In this document: positions 15,601-15,860 of the stretch, in pieces
How the letters are laid out: the number at the start of each line of letters is the position of its first letter
Numbering within the stretch: position 1 is the first letter of the stretch
NCBI GenBank assembly: GCA_002348185.1
Contig: DDYW01000205.1
Coordinates: forward strand, 3,799-19,658
From: Candidatus Hydrogenedentes bacterium UBA2224
GTDB lineage: Bacteria > Hydrogenedentota > Hydrogenedentia > Hydrogenedentales > SLHB01
DNA: 15,860 bases
Reading direction: 5' to 3'
Notes under the pieces: generated by a model
What the model was told of the DNA's origin: nothing
Seen by the model: the letters and a program-made list of their open reading frames with translations, nothing else
The model's database searches: none
Translations under genes and position numbers: made by a program

Positions 15601-15702
15601 CAGCGCCGGCAGCCCGTACGACGCGGCCCGCTCCACCAGCCGCTCCACCGGCGCCGTCCCTTCCAGCATCGAGTAATTGCTGTGTACATGCAACGGAATC
15701 AA
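12631..15702 (-). CDS. dnaE: DNA polymerase III alpha subunit, short DnaE-family (possibly error-prone type)
   Basis: A 1023-residue C-family DNA polymerase, read from TTG at 15702, which has GGAGGT ten bases upstream and gives IPLHVHSNYS, the normal DnaE N-terminus. Another in-frame TTG at 15747 lacks a binding site. The PHP domain (about 1-230) keeps HVH (5-7), but the usual TDHG is TDTG (37-40), so full PHP metal binding is doubtful. The polymerase core has GRGSAANS and PDIDLD with catalytic D351 and D353, and the third Asp at D504 in IKMDLLG. A helix-hairpin-helix region and a C-terminal OB fold (RVVMLVGWL...KGRGCMKFCTFED) follow. The ~1160-residue replicative form ends with a tau-binding domain; here the protein stops after the OB domain. 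Length and the LTDT-GLYGAV segment resemble secondary DnaE paralogs (DnaE2/ImuC or DnaE3 groups), used in damage tolerance in some bacteria. No imuA/imuB is nearby. Confidence 0.85.
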   Translation of the reverse strand: MIPLHVHSNYSMLEGTAPVERLVERAASYGLPALALTDTGGLYGAVPFYRAARAAGIKPIIGVFLEHTVLLARDREGYAQLCRLVTAYHLEEAFDLTARLNECDRVFVLTDDAERIRRLHRNGLEPLVALTHHGDAVSRYRATRLHDLAAELGVRCVAVNPVYFLQAGEYRVHRVLSAIRCNATVDTLETGDAADAACWFRPPEEMRRLYVDWPDALRNAEWVAEECRLELSLGTPLFPGVELPDGETPFSHLWKLAFEGVKRRYTPLNRRVIERLHHELDIIERLGFAPYFIIVGDLVNFARAHDIPVVGRGSAANSLVAYALGITRVDPFKYDLYFERFLNPSRSDCPDIDLDICWRRRDRVVDYVYERYGAGHVAMIATFNTFQARSSVREVAKAMGLTGGEIGEVTRRLPHYRAGDIQTVVRHLPECRELPIHEEPLRSIVAIAEAIDQYPRHISLHPCGLVIAPEPLTRFVPLQRAAKGLVVTQYDMHPIEDLGLIKMDLLGHRSLTVIDETVQQVWDNRGIRLDVEKLPEPDPNTADLIRHGRTIGCFQIESPAMRTLLRNTQAANTDMLIKTLSLIRPGPSGSGMKKRFIARHLGKEPVEYLHPALERVLGDTCGVMLYQEDILKVANVIAGMDLAEGDMLRRAMTKKRSPREMAKSMKIFIEKAVANGIAEDVAGEIWGLIANFAAYSYCKAHAATYGEIAYQCTYLKAHFPAEFMACVLSNRGGFYHPAVYVEEARRLGIEVRPPDINKSRFEYVAEGGAIRVGFVEVRQLAQSTVEAILAGRAKRPFESLADVWARTGMTGPEAEALIQAGAFDAFGRTRPALFWELHLLAQGGHGETPAGADRLFREHGGEYRTVPRVPDVSRKKRTDQEWEALGLVVSTHPLEYYASLFQERVLVSSTDLPRYVDRVVMLVGWLIAERRVGLKGRGCMKFCTFEDPKGVFEAVLFSETYQRYGHLLDSHGPYFVLGRVQNDDDCCSLIVEELERVDLTPKAPGASDITPPRHWIFPGVREE

Positions 15703-15784
15703 GGCCTCAAACACCTCCGCAACAATCCGGGACCGCCCCCCAGCCAACGCCCGAGGAGGGCGAACGGTCGTACCCCGTCTTGTT

Positions 15785-15841
15785 CAACCCCGTTCGGGGT
15801 TGGGCCGTTGTGGTGGAGTGATCCATGGGCTGCGCCCATGG
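15785..15841. repeat. Palindromic intergenic repeat units (REP-like)
   Basis: Two hairpins lie 20 bases apart: CAACCCCG-TT-CGGGGTTG (15785-15802) and CCATGGGC-TGC-GCCCATGG (15823-15841). The final bases (TTGGACCCCG) look like the start of another unit of the first kind, cut by the window edge. Both palindromes are perfect and not followed by T runs, so they are not simple terminators. Their form resembles multi-copy palindromic elements in GC-rich planctomycete-like genomes; copy number cannot be judged here. Confidence 0.6.
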
Positions 15842-15860
15842 CTATTCAAATTGGACCCCG

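Noticed and set aside
15785..15841. CRISPR repeats
   Set aside because: The two palindromes differ in sequence, there is no regular repeat-spacer pattern, and no cas gene is present.

Overview
The window is GC-rich bacterial DNA from an organism that builds a type IV pilus machine with an outer-membrane secretin, so it is very probably Gram-negative. The lipoprotein signal, the Tat-exported enzyme, the DUF6807 protein and a second-type DnaE together resemble uncultured Hydrogenedentota/Planctomycetes-like lineages. That placement is an inference from gene flavour, not from a marker gene.

Layout, left to right. (1) 1-77: the 5' part of a tRNA-Gly gene on the minus strand, cut by the window edge, with a near-consensus sigma-70 promoter. 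(2) 303-1115, minus: a radical-SAM-fold/SPASM-like protein that lacks the cluster-binding CxxxCxxC. The ~440-base gap before it holds promoter-like sequences and an inverted repeat. (3) 1556-6212, minus: a likely metabolic operon transcribed in the order aldo/keto reductase, Tat-exported enolase-superfamily enzyme, multi-pass membrane protein of unknown function, DUF6807 lipoprotein. The first three are separated by only 3-10 bases; the lipoprotein follows after ~96 bases. (4) 6213-7215: a 1-kb intergenic region with a candidate structured RNA (plus strand, consensus -10 box, perfect terminator at 6735-6762), then tandem sigma-54 and sigma-70 promoters. (5) 7216-12514, plus: the type IV pilus alignment operon pilM-pilN-pilO-pilP-pilQ, every junction overlapping or nearly so, ended by a 12-bp-stem terminator. 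(6) 12631-15702, minus: a short DnaE-family DNA polymerase III alpha subunit converging on pilQ. (7) 15785-15841: palindromic intergenic repeat units at the right edge.

The pil genes work as one machine. PilM in the cytoplasm binds the N-terminus of PilN, PilN and PilO form the inner-membrane/periplasmic frame, PilP links them to the secretin PilQ. The minus-strand cluster looks like a carbon-compound catabolic or transport unit with redox (AKR), exported dehydratase/epimerase-type (enolase superfamily), membrane and surface components; its substrate cannot be read from the sequence.

No mobile element, CRISPR array or defence system is visible. The best candidates for something undescribed are the structured RNA upstream of the pilus operon, the cluster-less radical-SAM-fold protein, and the four-gene catabolic cluster with its unassigned membrane protein.
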